Source: Nageia nagi
Taxonomy: Eukaryota; Pinophyta
Assembly: GCA_050084985.1 (NCBI GenBank)
Contig: JBITNC010000001.1
Span: 208,072,001 to 208,136,000, forward strand
Direction: 5' to 3'
DNA: 64,000 bases
Position numbers and translations under genes: made by a program. This document shows, in pieces, positions 25,642 through 37,775 of the stretch. The notes under the pieces were generated by a model. The model saw only the letters and a program-made list of their open reading frames with translations, had not been told where the DNA came from and made no database searches. Each line of letters begins with the position of its first letter. The stretch's first letter is position 1.

Positions 25642-26772
25642 TCCATATTGGTCTTGTAAGTAAGATTAAAGATAAATATAATGAATACAACAAGCACACT
25701 AGACCCCACTTTATGAAGAATATGCACTCAGAATCACCAACAAAGTAGTAGAATAGCCTAGTCAATAATAAAATAAATAGTCACCAAAGCTCTAGGCCAA
25801 TAGGGGTATGGATGAAAATGAAAAATCATTTTTTCTTTTCCCCCTTTTTTATTATTTTTTCAAAAACCTTAAGTTGTGTGTGTATTTTTAAAATCTTAAA
25901 AATAATGCATGAAAAATTGGATCTTAATTTTTTCTATAAAATAAAATATATTATCTACCACTTGTTTCTTTTTCAAAAACCAATTCAACAAATTTCAAAT
26001 CATTCACACCTTAAAGAGTACCAAAAACCTATTTTTAGTATTAATTTTATCATATTAATTCATTATGATTTTTTACTTAAAAATGTATCGCATGCTTATA
26101 ATTATTTTATGGATATGGATTATATTGATTATCACTAGGAAATTCACCATAGACATGATTCAAAAATTCTATAAAACCCATGGTGCCCACATGATGCTAT
26201 TACTATCTTTATGACACCAACTTCATAAAATTAAATTATTATATTATAAATTTTTTCTTATTCATTATACCATTATTTTCTTGAATATTTGGTAGTTACA
26301 TTATATCTTTATTATTTTACAAAGGCAATGCATGTTCTAATAACAAATTTGAAATTAGAGGCCATGGAAACCTTATGATAAATTTAAAAAAAAAAAACAT
26401 TTAGGTCATATTTTGATTCTATAATATATTTCAAGCTTGGGACACTTCCTAACCTCATCATCTTGATGATCATCTTCAAACAAAGGCTACAAGTCAAAAT
26501 GATAATAATCTTACAAAACATACAATATTAATATCCTTGCTTTTATTTTGAGTATTATTTAAATGGATGTGGTCTATGAAAGTATGATTTATTTTGTTTC
26601 CACATATTATCCTATAGAGTAGGACCAAAGGTACCATCACTTCTCCACACATAGGATATCATTTTGGCTTGATCACCTAGTAAAAGCTAAAATGAGGGGA
26701 AATCAAAGATCAAAAGAAGGAAAATGAGATATCATATTTGGTATACTAATAATTTTAGGAAAGTATAGTTTT
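25642..26772 (+). other. Non-coding 3' region of unit 3
   Basis: AT-rich, with no gene. The open stretch 25812-26138 is low-complexity (Phe, Ile, Lys) without a domain. The last 200 bp match the sequence before LTR3. Confidence 0.55.
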
Positions 26773-27480
26773 TGACACATAAAATTGATTTATTATTTAT
26801 TTAATAAATCATATTTACACTTCTTAAATGATTTATTTCAATATTACAAATTTCAAGATATAGTTGATATTACAATATGCTAGGGCCAATGTAATGTCAT
26901 ATGCTATGGTTCATATTTCAATTTATCTTGAATATAACATAGTTTTACATTATTTCTAGAGGTCATCCTTCACTCCTTTCCATGTATTTGTAATTTATAT
27001 ATGCAAGTGGAATAGTTTTACCTCTAGAAATCAAAACTCTTTGATATGAAAAGATCTTTAATAGGTGGTTGTCTCTTATAATCTTCATCAAGCAACGATA
27101 TTTTTGGATACCATATATTATGAGAAATTATTATAATCTAAGCTATAAAACTTTCTATCTATTGCATACATCATAATTTTGCATATTTAATGTTGTTAAT
27201 TACATGCATCTTGAGGATCAAAGGTTTCAAATTTTGGTGGTATAGGCTATTGATCCATGTATATAAAGATCCATTGTGAGCTCACCTCCAATCCAATCCC
27301 AAACCTATAAAGATCCATATACATTTACTTTTGAGGATTACACATATACTTAATATTAGGTGCATGCCTTTCATGTATATTTATCATATTTAATATAGTG
27401 TACATATTTAGCTCTTCTTATATTATAGACTAATTTTATTTATTATGTATATTTGCATTTTACACAATTTAGAGTCTATA
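26773..27480 (+). repeat. LTR4 (708 bp)
   Basis: It starts TGACACATAAAATTGATTTA and ends GAGTCTATA, followed by the primer-binding site TGGTGAACCTAAT at 27484. It aligns with LTR1-3, with the most difference in the first ten bases. Confidence 0.83.
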
Positions 27481-27544
27481 GTTTGGTGAACCTAATATTA
27501 TTACATATATAGATTCTATTTTAGGGAATCCCTTCTTAAAAGTT

Positions 27545-29842
27545 ATGAATATATTCATGTTATTATCCCTTCCCTTACCCAAGGTGCTTATAGTAATGGC
27601 TCAAAAAAATGATAAAACTAGGATTTATTATGCCTATTTTTCAAAGATAAATTTGAATGAAGAACAACCTAAGGCTTTAGGAAGTAGGATCCATTTTAAT
27701 GAGATTATAAGAATTGTTAGGGTTAACCTTTATTTACTTATCTAAATGCATGATCCTGGTCCTAATGATATAATGGATACCAAAGAGGATAATGATACCA
27801 AATCTACAAATTATAGAAAATGAATGGATATTATTAGAAAAACCATTAAAAATTTTAATACATATTGGAATGATTATGATTTTTATAATGTAAGTTTAGA
27901 AAGCCATGGTTATACTTCTAATAGTGATGTTAAAATTAAATAATTAGACATAATTCCTAGACATATTAGATCAATAAAGGAATTTTTAACTAATAAAGCA
28001 AAGTTATAGTATTATCTTACTAAAAATGCTGAAGAGATTATAGATATCTTAATAAATTATGAGTTATTTGAAGAAGATACTAAAATTCCACAATCTTTGG
28101 ATAGTTTATTTTCTTATGAAAATGTAGAGTTGATAAAATAAAGGGATCCTACCATCAAGAAAAATGTTGTTAACAACATGGATTGTATGCATGCTACTAA
28201 CAATGTGGAAGGAGAGGATCTTGAACCTCTAAAAGTGGTGATCATTGAGAATGTTAATGATTCTTGAAGGTTCTAGTAGGGAAAAAGGTAAGAGCATTTT
28301 ATTTGATGATGAAACTATAGAAAATGTCACTAAATAAATTTCTATTATAATTAATAATGATTATTTACATAACCCTAATTGGTTAAAAGAAGAGCATGAT
28401 ATAAAGGTTGTTGTTATTTTACAAGCTCAAGAAACTTATTAATTTTAAAAGGCTAATGAGAATCAATAATTAGAGTTTTTGTTAGAATTTTTTGATAAAC
28501 TTGAACATGAAAGAATACATAGAATTGGACCATTTATTTCACTAGAGGAGGATGAAATTACAAGGAAAAAATAAAATAAACCAATCTCTCAAAATAGCAA
28601 TGCACCACATCAAACCCCACCATCATCCCTAAAGACCAATATACCTATAGGGAATAAGCCTATAGTGCAAAACCAAAAACTGAAGTAACCTCCTATAGTT
28701 CTATATAATGGAACAAAAATTATGGAAAGGATCAATAACTTAGAAAATGATATGCATAAAGATGATGAATATTATTTTTTATTTTGCTTAAAGAGTCTAT
28801 TGATTGATAGAATTATTTATAAGTTGTTTTTTGGTAAAAAAGAGTGTGAATTTTACAAAATTTGATGGTTTACAAGATCTAAAAATACATGTTAAAAAAT
28901 TTGAAGAGGAATTTATTGAATATTTTCATGATAGAGACATACTTGCAAATTTATTTTCAAGTAGCTTGAAAGATGATGCATTGAAATGGTACTTTAGTCT
29001 TCTTGAAAAGAGTATTGATAAGTATGAGGATTTGATATATAAATTTATGAAAAAAAATAGATATAATATCATAAAAAAGCTAAATTCAAGGATTTGTGTA
29101 AAATTAAGCAATTACCTAATCAATCTATATCTAATTTTGTGAACATATGAAAATAAACTACAAATAAAATCTTTGTGCCTAAGCAAGATTTAAAGAATAC
29201 TTTTGCAAATGCTTTGTTGCTTATGTATAAAATATAGGTTGTATCTAATAATGAATTGAAATTAGCTAAAATTATAGATATTTTGCTTTAAAAGGAAGAT
29301 TGTATTAATCAAACTTATAAGAAACATTATCAAAAATATCAAATGTATGAAAAGAAAGAAAAACCTCAAGTGTATGAAAGGAAACTAGAAGCTGATATAG
29401 CTAATGTTGATAAAAAAAGATTATACCATAAAGGAAGTTTAATAAGCTAATTGATATTGTTGGTAATATTATTAATGTGCTATTAAAAGATATTATTGAG
29501 CTTCCATCAATGGTTCAACATCACTTTCCTCATGGTATTCCTGAATATTAATAGATTTGAAGAAGTTTGCAATTACCATATGATATCAAGGCACCTAACA
29601 AAAAATTGTAGGTTATTAAGAAATATCATTCAAGATTTTATTAACAATGGATAAATTTAGATGTATAATATTCTTGAGGCAAAAGGACCTATAAATCTTG
29701 ATAATGGACAGTTAGAAATATTTACGAACCCCTTACCACAAATAACTCAACAACCAAAAGGATTCATTAGTTCAGTAAGTACTTCACATTGTATGAAGTA
29801 TTATTTCTCTAATAGAAATAAATACAAAGAACATCAAAAATA
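27545..29842 (+). pseudogene. Gag of unit 4
   Basis: The N-terminus is the best kept in the family: AQKNDKTRIYYAYFSKINLN and EEQPKALGSRIHFNEI (27545-27745). An acidic linker follows, then the capsid domain (28804-29110: DGLQDLKIHVKKFEEEF, EYFHDRDILANLF, LKDDALKWYFSLLEKSIDKY), and the C-terminal block LEIFTNPLPQITQQPKGFIS (29661-29842). Stops and shifts lie between these blocks. The start after the primer-binding site supports the N-terminus. Confidence 0.82.
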
Positions 29843-30819
29843 AGATATTAAAGTTATGATGAAGAGATAATAAAATACAATGATGAAACTTATAGAAAGA
29901 ATGTTGCTAATGGCATGCAATACTATCTACACATTATCAATGGTATCAATTATACCACTAGAAAGATACCTATTTTTCTACATACATATACAAAAATGTG
30001 TATAGGTTGTTACAGCATTCCAAGTATGTAGATTCATTTCTTGAATTTGAAAATTTTAAAATTATAGTGCACATAAGTAGCTTATTTTCTAAATAGTAAA
30101 ATGAGTTTTTTTCATTTTCATAGAAGTCATGTGATGGTTTTATTTGTGTTCTAAGTAAATTCTAATCATTTCCCTCATATATTTTTTATGGAAAAACTTT
30201 AAAACCCATGTTGTTAATAGGGTACAACTATTTACATGTCATTAATTACATGCTTCTACCAAACCAAAATAAAAATAGATAGTACATCTTATTTCTTTAA
30301 TATCTACCAAGTTGTTTTATGAGCATGTTATCAGGTTTTAAATTCATTAAAATAGAAAAAATTGATTAGGTTCATTATTATTTGTATCTTGTAAATAGGT
30401 AATCATATCTTTAGTTCATGTGTGAGTTTAAATCAAATAATAAAATTGTATATTGGTTATAAATTGGTATATATGTATTCATTATATTTGTTATGTACTT
30501 ACATTCATTTCGTATGTTGAATTATTATTTTATGGAAATATATGATGAAATTGTAAATGAAAATGTGAAGTGGTATATATAGATTACAAATTTGAAACTT
30601 CTAATTTGGTGTTCAAATTTCAAATCATATAGGTACAATTGTATAAGAAAGTAAATCATTCATTTACATACAAAAAGTAAAAACTTGAGCATGCATTCAA
30701 AAGTACACATAGAATTAGGACCTAAAAAATATCATTTATATATAAAATAATCAAAAAGAGTGGAACCATACCTACCTCACTAGGCCTAGATACCCTCCTA
30801 CTACCATTGCTCTATCAAA

Positions 30820-31078
30820 AAATTTGGATACTTGTTTATGAGTTTATACCTTAAAGTATTCATTGGATAATTTTCCATATGATATAGTTATAGTAACCTA
30901 GGATTCAATTATAAAGAGGAGATAATCTTCAAAGGATGAAGGTGATAAAGAAAATAAAAATGAGAAAGTATAAGTAATTACTAAAGATGACTTCTACCAG
31001 TAAATTCTTGAGAAAATATTATTTTAGATGCAAGAAGAAGATGAAGATGAAGAGTATGAAGAAGATCAAGAAGCATAA
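30820..31078 (+). pseudogene. C-terminal fragment of an unknown ORF with an acidic tail
   Basis: One frame reads charged sequence (SSKDEGDKENKNEKV, TKDDFYQ, ILEKILF) into a strongly acidic tail (MQEEDEDEEYEEDQEA) and a TAA at 31076-31078. Four internal stops are TAA or TAG. I do not recognise the protein. It lies between the unit 4 gag and the T insertion and may be captured sequence or part of an extra ORF. Confidence 0.35.
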
Positions 31079-31258
31079 TTTTCTTAAATTTTATTTTAAT
31101 GTTTTATTTTCATTTAATACATACTCATTTTCAACTATTGAAAGTAGTGTTGTATATTTTTGTAAACTTTAAATCATTAGTATATTTATCATATATTTGG
31201 ATATTTACATTTAATATCTATAACAATGAATAATTCAAATTTTTTATTATTCAAATAT

Positions 31259-31263
31259 ATACT
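31259..31263. repeat. Target site duplication of T, left copy
   Basis: ATACT directly before the 5' LTR. The identical ATACT follows the 3' LTR at 49107-49111. Confidence 0.93.
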
Positions 31264-32104
31264 TGTAGACACCTAAAAATGTCCCTTTTTAACTAGTAAA
31301 CATTGAAATAATCATAACTCTTTGAGACAATATAAAATAGGTTTAAAAAACCATATTATTGGATAGCTCTCATTGAGTACATGCAAAATGAGTGGTCACA
31401 TGACCCTTTTTCAATAAAAATTGGCTATTTGGTAGTCACTTTAATATTGTTATAAAAATTGAAAACCAGTCACCAGCGACCCAAAACAATCACCGGTATT
31501 TTAGGATGATCGTCAACGTCCGTCTAGCAATCACTGGTGACTCTATAATAGCCGAACATAAATCAAAAATAATAAAAGAAAGTTGTAACATCTCATTCTT
31601 CCAAGATGATGTGGATAGAGGGGGTCAGTTATGACCTACGATGGCTTTTCACTCCCCCTTACTAGCCTTGGAAAATCTCACCCAAAATATATAAATACAA
31701 GCCAATACAAAGCAAGAGGGACCCATTTTTTTGGAGTAGGGTAATGCTGCCAAAATCTTGTGAGCTCATACCTTTTATTGTTTTATGCCAGTTTCAATTT
31801 AATACATGTCATGCATAGATGCTTTGATGTTATTATCTTTTGCATGTGTGTAGGATTTATAGGTTGTCCATATCAAGGAGAGAAGCAAGCAAATCAAAAA
31901 CAATGAAGATATAATACCCTCATTTTGGCAAATGGCATTTGTAAAAGTCCCTTCCAAGGGCAAATTGTAGTTTGAGCTAAAAATCAATATCAATTTACCA
32001 TCACAACATTTCTATCTATTTTACATAATTTGAGGTTCAGTGAAAATCTAAGAATATTTGTATTTCATGTAATTCTACATTCCAGCTCTATTTTTATTGC
32101 AACA
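31264..32104 (+). repeat. 5' LTR of T (841 bp)
   Basis: It starts TGTAGACACCTAAAAATGTC and ends TTGCAACA. TATA box TATATAAATA is at 31688-31697. Positions 31460-31550 hold four spaced copies of a CACCAGCGAC / CACTGGTGAC-type motif, also found in the leader and near the antisense gene. Confidence 0.95.
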
Positions 32105-32107
32105 TTC

Positions 32108-32124
32108 TGGTGCTAGAAGGAGGG
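32108..32124 (+). other. Primer-binding site of T
   Basis: TGGTGCTAGAAGGAGGG starts three bases after the 5' LTR. TGG is the expected complement of a tRNA CCA end. The tRNA cannot be named from the sequence alone. It differs from the site used by the unit 1-4 family. Confidence 0.8.
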
Positions 32125-32259
32125 CACCCCCATCATTGATAGGGAGGTTTTTGCTTATGTTAAAAATAATTCTACCTTTCTGTTATCTAGCTTATTCGAG
32201 TTATTCCATATACTAACTTTAAATTTTTGATCTATGCTTTTTATAGGAAATCTGTTACA

Positions 32260-32434
32260 GAAATGCCAGCGATTGGAATCGAACACCAGCAACTCAAAAG
32301 GAACACTAGTAATTCACAAAAATATCGATGATTGAACGTAAGTGTCTATTATATAAACACCAGTGATTGGAATCGAATGCTGGTGACTCTAAACAAATGC
32401 CAGCGATCTCTATTTAAACACCGATAACTCTTAC
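32260..32434 (+). repeat. Degenerate 20-21-bp tandem repeat in the T leader
   Basis: About eight units in a row, each carrying AACACCAGTGATT-like sequence: AATGCCAGCGATTGG, GAACACCAGCAACTC, GAACACTAGTAATTC, AATATCGATGATTG, ACACCAGTGATTGG, GAATGCTGGTGACTC, AAATGCCAGCGATC and AAACACCGATAACTC. One weak unit (32340-32355) breaks the register. Confidence 0.85.
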
Positions 32435-32466
32435 TCTAGGTCACCTTACCTCCTTTTGTTATTTCT

Positions 32467-32469
<3 letters not shown>

Positions 32470-32502
<33 letters not shown>
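32470..32502. repeat. TA microsatellite in the T leader
   Basis: Uninterrupted TA tract of about 33 bp, followed by AT-rich sequence. Confidence 0.95.
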
Positions 32503-32507
<5 letters not shown>

Positions 32508-32695
32508 AATACATATATATAATATATTTTTAAAATAGAAGGATACTTTTGACTGTGATTCCTTTGCCTAGAATGCATATAAGAATGGGTAGAAAAGGTT
32601 AAATGCATTTTTTATTAATTTACTTTATGTATAATGTTATGTATTTATTTTCATGTTTTGGGTGAAGGGTACATACACATTAATACTTTTTATCT

Positions 32696-33395
32696 TGTCT
32701 ACTTATGCTCTCCCTTTACACTTCGTACGATCTAAGGTGACCAGAATAGACCTGATAAGAAGGAGTAATTAATTCTTCTTTTATTTCACATTCACACTAT
32801 CATTAATTTGGCTAATTTATCCACACATAATGACCTCTTACCAAGTTTGCCCTAACCACTCCATTAGAGGTCGAAGGGATATGTGACTAGTAAGAGGAGG
32901 TAATTTACTACACATAATACTTCCACAATTGGAAGGAGTAAATGAATCACATTAAAAGGAATGAACTTAAGGAAAATAAATCGAGTTTTGGGTAGTATAA
33001 ATCATATTAAAAGGTTAATGAATTGGAGGTATTCAAATGCACTAAGTACTTTCACTTAACAAAGTATGCTCTCACTTTTGCGCTTCAAGTGATCTTAAGT
33101 GATAAGAAATAAGTTAAGTAAAAGAGGTAAAATTTATTTACATATTATTTGGAAATATACTTCACATTAACACTCTTAAAGATGTCTGCCCTTACCACTC
33201 CATTGGAGGTCAAAGGGATATGTGACTCTTGGAGGAGTAATTGAACCTCACTTAATTAATTTATCTACACTTAATGGCTTTTTACTAAGTCTGCTCTTAC
33301 CACTCCATTGGAGGTTGAAGAGATATGTGACTAGTAAGAAGAGAAAATTTATCACATATAAAACTTCCATAGCTGGAAGGAGTTAATGAACATCA
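32696..33395 (+). repeat. Imperfect duplication of about 350 bp in the T leader
   Basis: TATGCTCTCCCTTTACACTT at about 32705 recurs as TATGCTCTCACTTTTGCGCT at about 33066. A second block, with ACCACTCCATTGGAGGTCAA then GGGATATGTGACTAG, occurs three times (near 32855, 33194 and 33299). The third copy also repeats the following ACTTCCATAGCTGGAAGGAG. The leader between the PBS and gag is therefore partly built from duplications. No gene is seen in 32435-34055. Confidence 0.85.
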
Positions 33396-34055
33396 TTAAG
33401 AGGTTGGATAATGAATCACACTATAATTAAAAAAGAACAACGGGGTTTATTAAGGTCAAAGTCCACTTGAAATAAACTTTTGATTGTATCACATTAAGAT
33501 AATATAAGTGAATGGACATGAATGTTTGGGAGGGTAGTATACATAAATGTATTTTACTTTTTTAAATGTATTTTATAAGGCTTTAAAGAAATAATTGAAC
33601 ATTAATGAGTTGGATGTCACTACCAACCGTTAATTCTTACTTCTTTGTACCCACCAACATAACACACTTGAAGCCATAGAGCCAATTACACTTGGAGGTG
33701 ATGACCAAGGTGACTTTCCTTTAGGTAGGAGTCAAAAAAGATACTCATCTAGAACCAAGCCAAAAGCCATAGAAACTTGTAAACATTACTTAGAATTACC
33801 CAACCTACCTTGTTTAACACTTGACTAGTCAAAACAAACTAGGAAAATTAAAAAGATTAAAAATGAACAACTCATATCGTTCATTTAACTCAGACATTAA
33901 AAATATGTGAAAAAGTTAAAAACATAATCACATCGTTAAAAGTAAGTTTGCATATAGGATGTTTATGCATTAAATTGTTTTCTCGAAAACATAATATAAA
34001 AGATAAAAATAGAGTTTCTTTTTTATGATGTTTATTTATAATATCCAAAAAAAAA

Positions 34056-36520
34056 ATGGTTCAAACTAGAAGTATGACGCCCAAGAAAATGCAAGAACAC
34101 CCATTTGAAATACAAGAAATAGATCCAGATAATATGGATCTAATAGAGGCTTCAATTAGGAGGCCACCTCCTTTAGATGAATCAAACCCACGGGTAGTTC
34201 GTTATGAAAGTAAAGATTGGGATTGGGGTTATGATCAATCTAGATTGCAAAGACAAAGTATAGAAGATCCTATTACCAAGGCTAGAATGCAAGTGTCAGA
34301 TGAAGAGTTAATTGAAATTCATCATCACCTAGCTAATTATAGGGGTATTCCTAAGATGTCTTCTAGTTTACCGAGAGATGTAGAAAAACTAAATCAAAGG
34401 TGTGATAACTTAGAAATTGATGAGGATAAATCTCGAGCCAAAACCATAGCGGTACCAGAGACTGAGCCATATAAAGTTAAATATGAAAGAGTCATTCATC
34501 TATTATTAGATGGTCCAAGAGTCAGCTCTTTAATTTGAAAAGAGGGATCTTTTTTTTCTCATAAATCTTTTGAATTAGGAAAAAATGAAGTATCAGTACC
34601 TACGAGTAATTTATTTCAAAGAGCTCCTTTAATGAAGCAAACAGAGAAATCTTATTCTTCAAATGGAGGATTAAATAGAAGGACATCTAAGTTCAAAATA
34701 GAAGAGATACCTTATTATGAAGAACTAAAAGAATGATGATTATATAAAACAAAAGCTAGTCAAAAATTCATGAAAATATATGCTAATGATATTAAAAAGG
34801 CTGCAGAGATGCAATATCTTCTAAAAGAAGAAAATAGAAAAGTTAATGAATTCATTAAAATTCAAGAACAAGAAAATAAATTAAAAGAAATGGAAGATAA
34901 ACTTCTTAGAGATAAAAGGAAATTCATAGAACAAGAACAAGCAAACAAAGAAAGAAATGAGTTCTTGGAACAAGAAAAGAAAAGACTTCATAAAGAATAT
35001 GAGATTCAACTTCGTTTACAGGAATTACAACTTAAAGAATTAGAGAATGAAAAAATAAAAAGGAACAATATCTACATATGGAGAAAGAAAAACAAAGACA
35101 GTGGGATGAATATCAAAAATAAAAAATTTGAAACCTGAAACTCCTGAAGGAAGTCAAATACAAAGATATCAAGATCCTTACTTATACAAACAAGAAGCGA
35201 TGGATAAAGAGATAGCCATTTGATTACAAAAGGAAATGGATAAAGAACTAGAACTTCAAAAATTATATGATAAACAAAAGCAAGATTCCATTAAAAGTTG
35301 TGTTGAACAAACCCAAAATCAAACAAGACAACTTGATTACAAAGGAAAAGATCTATATGGAAAAGGTATATCCAAAAAACCTCTTAAAATCCCTATTCTG
35401 TGATGTCATTCACCTCTTAAAATATTGCCTCCACCACCATCAGAGTTTCCTTCTAACTATGAGTCTTACAATTCAAGATCAATTTTAGAAAAGGATCTGA
35501 ATACTCGAAGATATCATGGACACACTCAAGGTCATAGAACCGATAAAGAATTATAAGACTTTATGAAAGATTTCATAAATCAAGAAATGAATGTTCAAGG
35601 ACTTCAAAAGTTAAATTATAAGAATATTTGCAATGAGCCTATTCATCCAAGTGTTCCAAAAAAGAAATTACCATATAGGTTTGAATTTCCTAAAATAGAA
35701 TCATTTAAGGGAAGAGAAAACCTCAGAACATTTGAGAAAATTTACATTTTCTAGCTATCAAATAGCTAATAATGACTCATTAATGTTACGTGTATTTCCT
35801 ATGACACTCGTAGGCCAAGCTTTAGATTGGTATAATAGTTTACCTATACATAGTTTATATACATTCGAAAAATTGGCTAATCAATTTCTTGAACACTTTA
35901 GAATCAATATTAAAGAAAGATCTTCAATTACTGATCTTACAAGATTACAACAGTTTCCTGATGAAACTATACAAGATTACATCTCAAGATGGCAGGCTAT
36001 ACTCACTAGTATGCCTTATACAATACCACAAGAAGAATTAGTTAAATTATTTAGTCAAAGTTGTTTAAGACCAATTGCCAGTGTTCTCCAAATTCAACAA
36101 CATAAAACTTTTAAAGAAGCTATTGCTCAGGTAGTAGTCATAGAAAGAGTTAAAATTCAAGATGGAGAACTAAAACTCAAGAAAAAAGAATACAAAAAGG
36201 GTAATCAATATGAAAACATTAGTAAACAACCATAAAATAACCAAATAGCTATGACAAAAAATTTTGGTCAATCTTCAAAAATTGAAGAAAATGCTGAACC
36301 TAAGCCTAAAAGAAATTTTACCCCATTATCAGAACCATTAGCTAAAATACTTAAAAAATTATGTGATAATGGTATGATTACATTACCTGATATAAAACCT
36401 AAAAATCCTAACGCTAAAGGAAGCAAATGGTATAAGGAAAATGAATTTTGTGATTATCATAGGCAAAAAGGACATAATACAAATAAATGTCAAACTTTAC
36501 AACATAAAATTCAATACTGA
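34056..36520 (+). pseudogene. T gag: coiled coil, capsid and zinc knuckle
   Basis: The start MVQTRSMTPKK is typical of plant gypsy gag. The N-terminal part (34056-34538) is open. After TGA 34536-34538 and a TGATGA pair near 34735, the same frame continues as a long Lys/Glu/Gln coiled coil (34770-35138). A shift leads to 35563-35754 (PYRFEFPKIESFKGREN), and another to the capsid domain at 35732-36235 (LRVFPMTLVGQALDWYNSLP, FEKLANQFLEHF, LVKLFSQSC). The zinc knuckle is CDYHRQKGHNTNKC at 36448-36490. The NPLPSH block follows at about 36590. The shifts and stops are few enough to follow the whole gene. Gag of D has the same plan. Confidence 0.9.
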
Positions 36521-36540
36521 TAGATAGTCAAAAAATAGAT

Positions 36541-37775
36541 GTGGATAATCCTATTGTGCCTTCGAATCAAAATTTAGGGATATATCAAAATCCCTTACCT
36601 TCACATCAGGCTAACAATGTGGTAATTATCCCAAACCAAATGAACTATACATGGAATAATAAGGATATACCATTTATAGGAAATATAGATGATTCAATAC
36701 ATATGATTAGTATAGCTACAAGAGCACAACAATATCAGAATAAATAGGATAATCCACAAAAAAATCAATCGATATCAAACCCAATTAATATACAACCTAT
36801 ACCTCCTCCACAACAACCTAAAGTTTCGATAAAAGGTGCTCTTCAATGATAATTAAAAATGTCTCCAGTTAATATGACCTTATTTGAATTATTACAATAG
36901 TCTAAGAGTTATAGGGAAGCTATGAATCAAATTCTACAAGAAATTCAAGTGGATGTTAGTAACCCTGATAATTTTATTTCAATAGTTGAAAGTCTGAGGA
37001 TATCTCAACAACCTAATATCACCTTCTACGAATAAGAAAAATTAAATAACGATGGACCAAGAAGACTTGATCCACCTTTACATATAATGGGTGAAGTAGA
37101 TGGTAGATATTTAAAAGAATTCTGAAAGATGAAGGTTTAGCTATAAATATAATTTCAGATGCTACATACAAAAATTTGAATTTATCAAATTTGCGTATCT
37201 TAGCTCCTTTACAAATTAGGGCATTTAATGATGCAGTGTGTTTAACTTTGGGATCAATAGTGCTTCTGATTATAGTAGGGGCTAAAACTGTTCAAACATT
37301 ATTACATATAATTGAAGGAAATATTATACAATATAACACTCTTTTAGGATGCCCATGGATTAGAGAAATGCAATGTGTTCCATCAACTTATCATGGATGT
37401 TTAAAATACATCTATAAAGATAAAGTTCATTGTGTATTTAAAGATCCATATCCCTATTCACATTGTAATTTAATTTTTGATCCAAATAAAGTGACATTAC
37501 CATCCCCTAATTTATCAACCATATTAATGAACAAAAATATGAATCAATCTGAAGTCATAAAGGGAAAAAGTGATATAGTTATACAAGATAAAGATACTTG
37601 GGAAAAAGTTGCTAAAACTTTAGATGAAAAATATGGAGCTTCTTCATCAAAACAAGTAAATACTACATCTAATAATGACTCATCCAATTTATATCTAGTA
37701 AAAATTAAATTAATGGATTTAGGGATGGGAGAATATGACATAGATGATGTTGTGTTTAATATACCTTTAGCATAA
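36541..37775 (+). pseudogene. T gag-pol linker and aspartic protease
   Basis: 36541-36750 encodes the gag C-terminal block (NLGIYQNPLPSHQ). A linker with SPVNMTLFELLQ and SYREAMNQILQEI follows. The protease region (about 37080-37480) shows HIMGEVDGRYLK, the usual sequence just before the protease, then a damaged active site read near KDEGLAINII, LRAF-like QIRAFNDAVCLTLGS, TLLHIIEGNIIQYNTLLGCPW and STYHGCLKY. The catalytic motif has DEG where D-S/T/G-G is usual, and a shift lies beside it near 37125. From 37176 the frame is the main pol frame. Confidence 0.82.

Larger units (their letters stand above)
19967..27480 (+). mobile_element. Non-autonomous LTR unit 3 (LTR3, gag, antisense PMD gene, LTR4)
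   Basis: Same order as unit 2: LTR, gag, antisense PMD gene, non-coding 3' region, LTR. No pol genes are visible. Confidence 0.73.
26773..31263 (+). mobile_element. Non-autonomous LTR unit 4, interrupted by element T
   Basis: LTR4 followed by a gag of the same family. After 29842 no clear PMD gene is found. The unit is cut at 31263 by insertion of T, and any continuation beyond 49107 is not recognisable. Confidence 0.6.

Noticed and set aside
25812-26138. 108-codon plus frame
   Set aside because: Low-complexity AT-rich sequence between a PMD gene and LTR4, without motif or partner.
30730-30830. Possible end of an antisense PMD gene in unit 4
   Set aside because: Short Gly/Val stretches on minus did not match the C-termini of the other PMD genes.
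31799-31993. 64-codon minus-strand frame, repeated at 48801-48995
   Set aside because: It lies in both LTR copies of T, so its conservation only reflects LTR identity. No domain seen.
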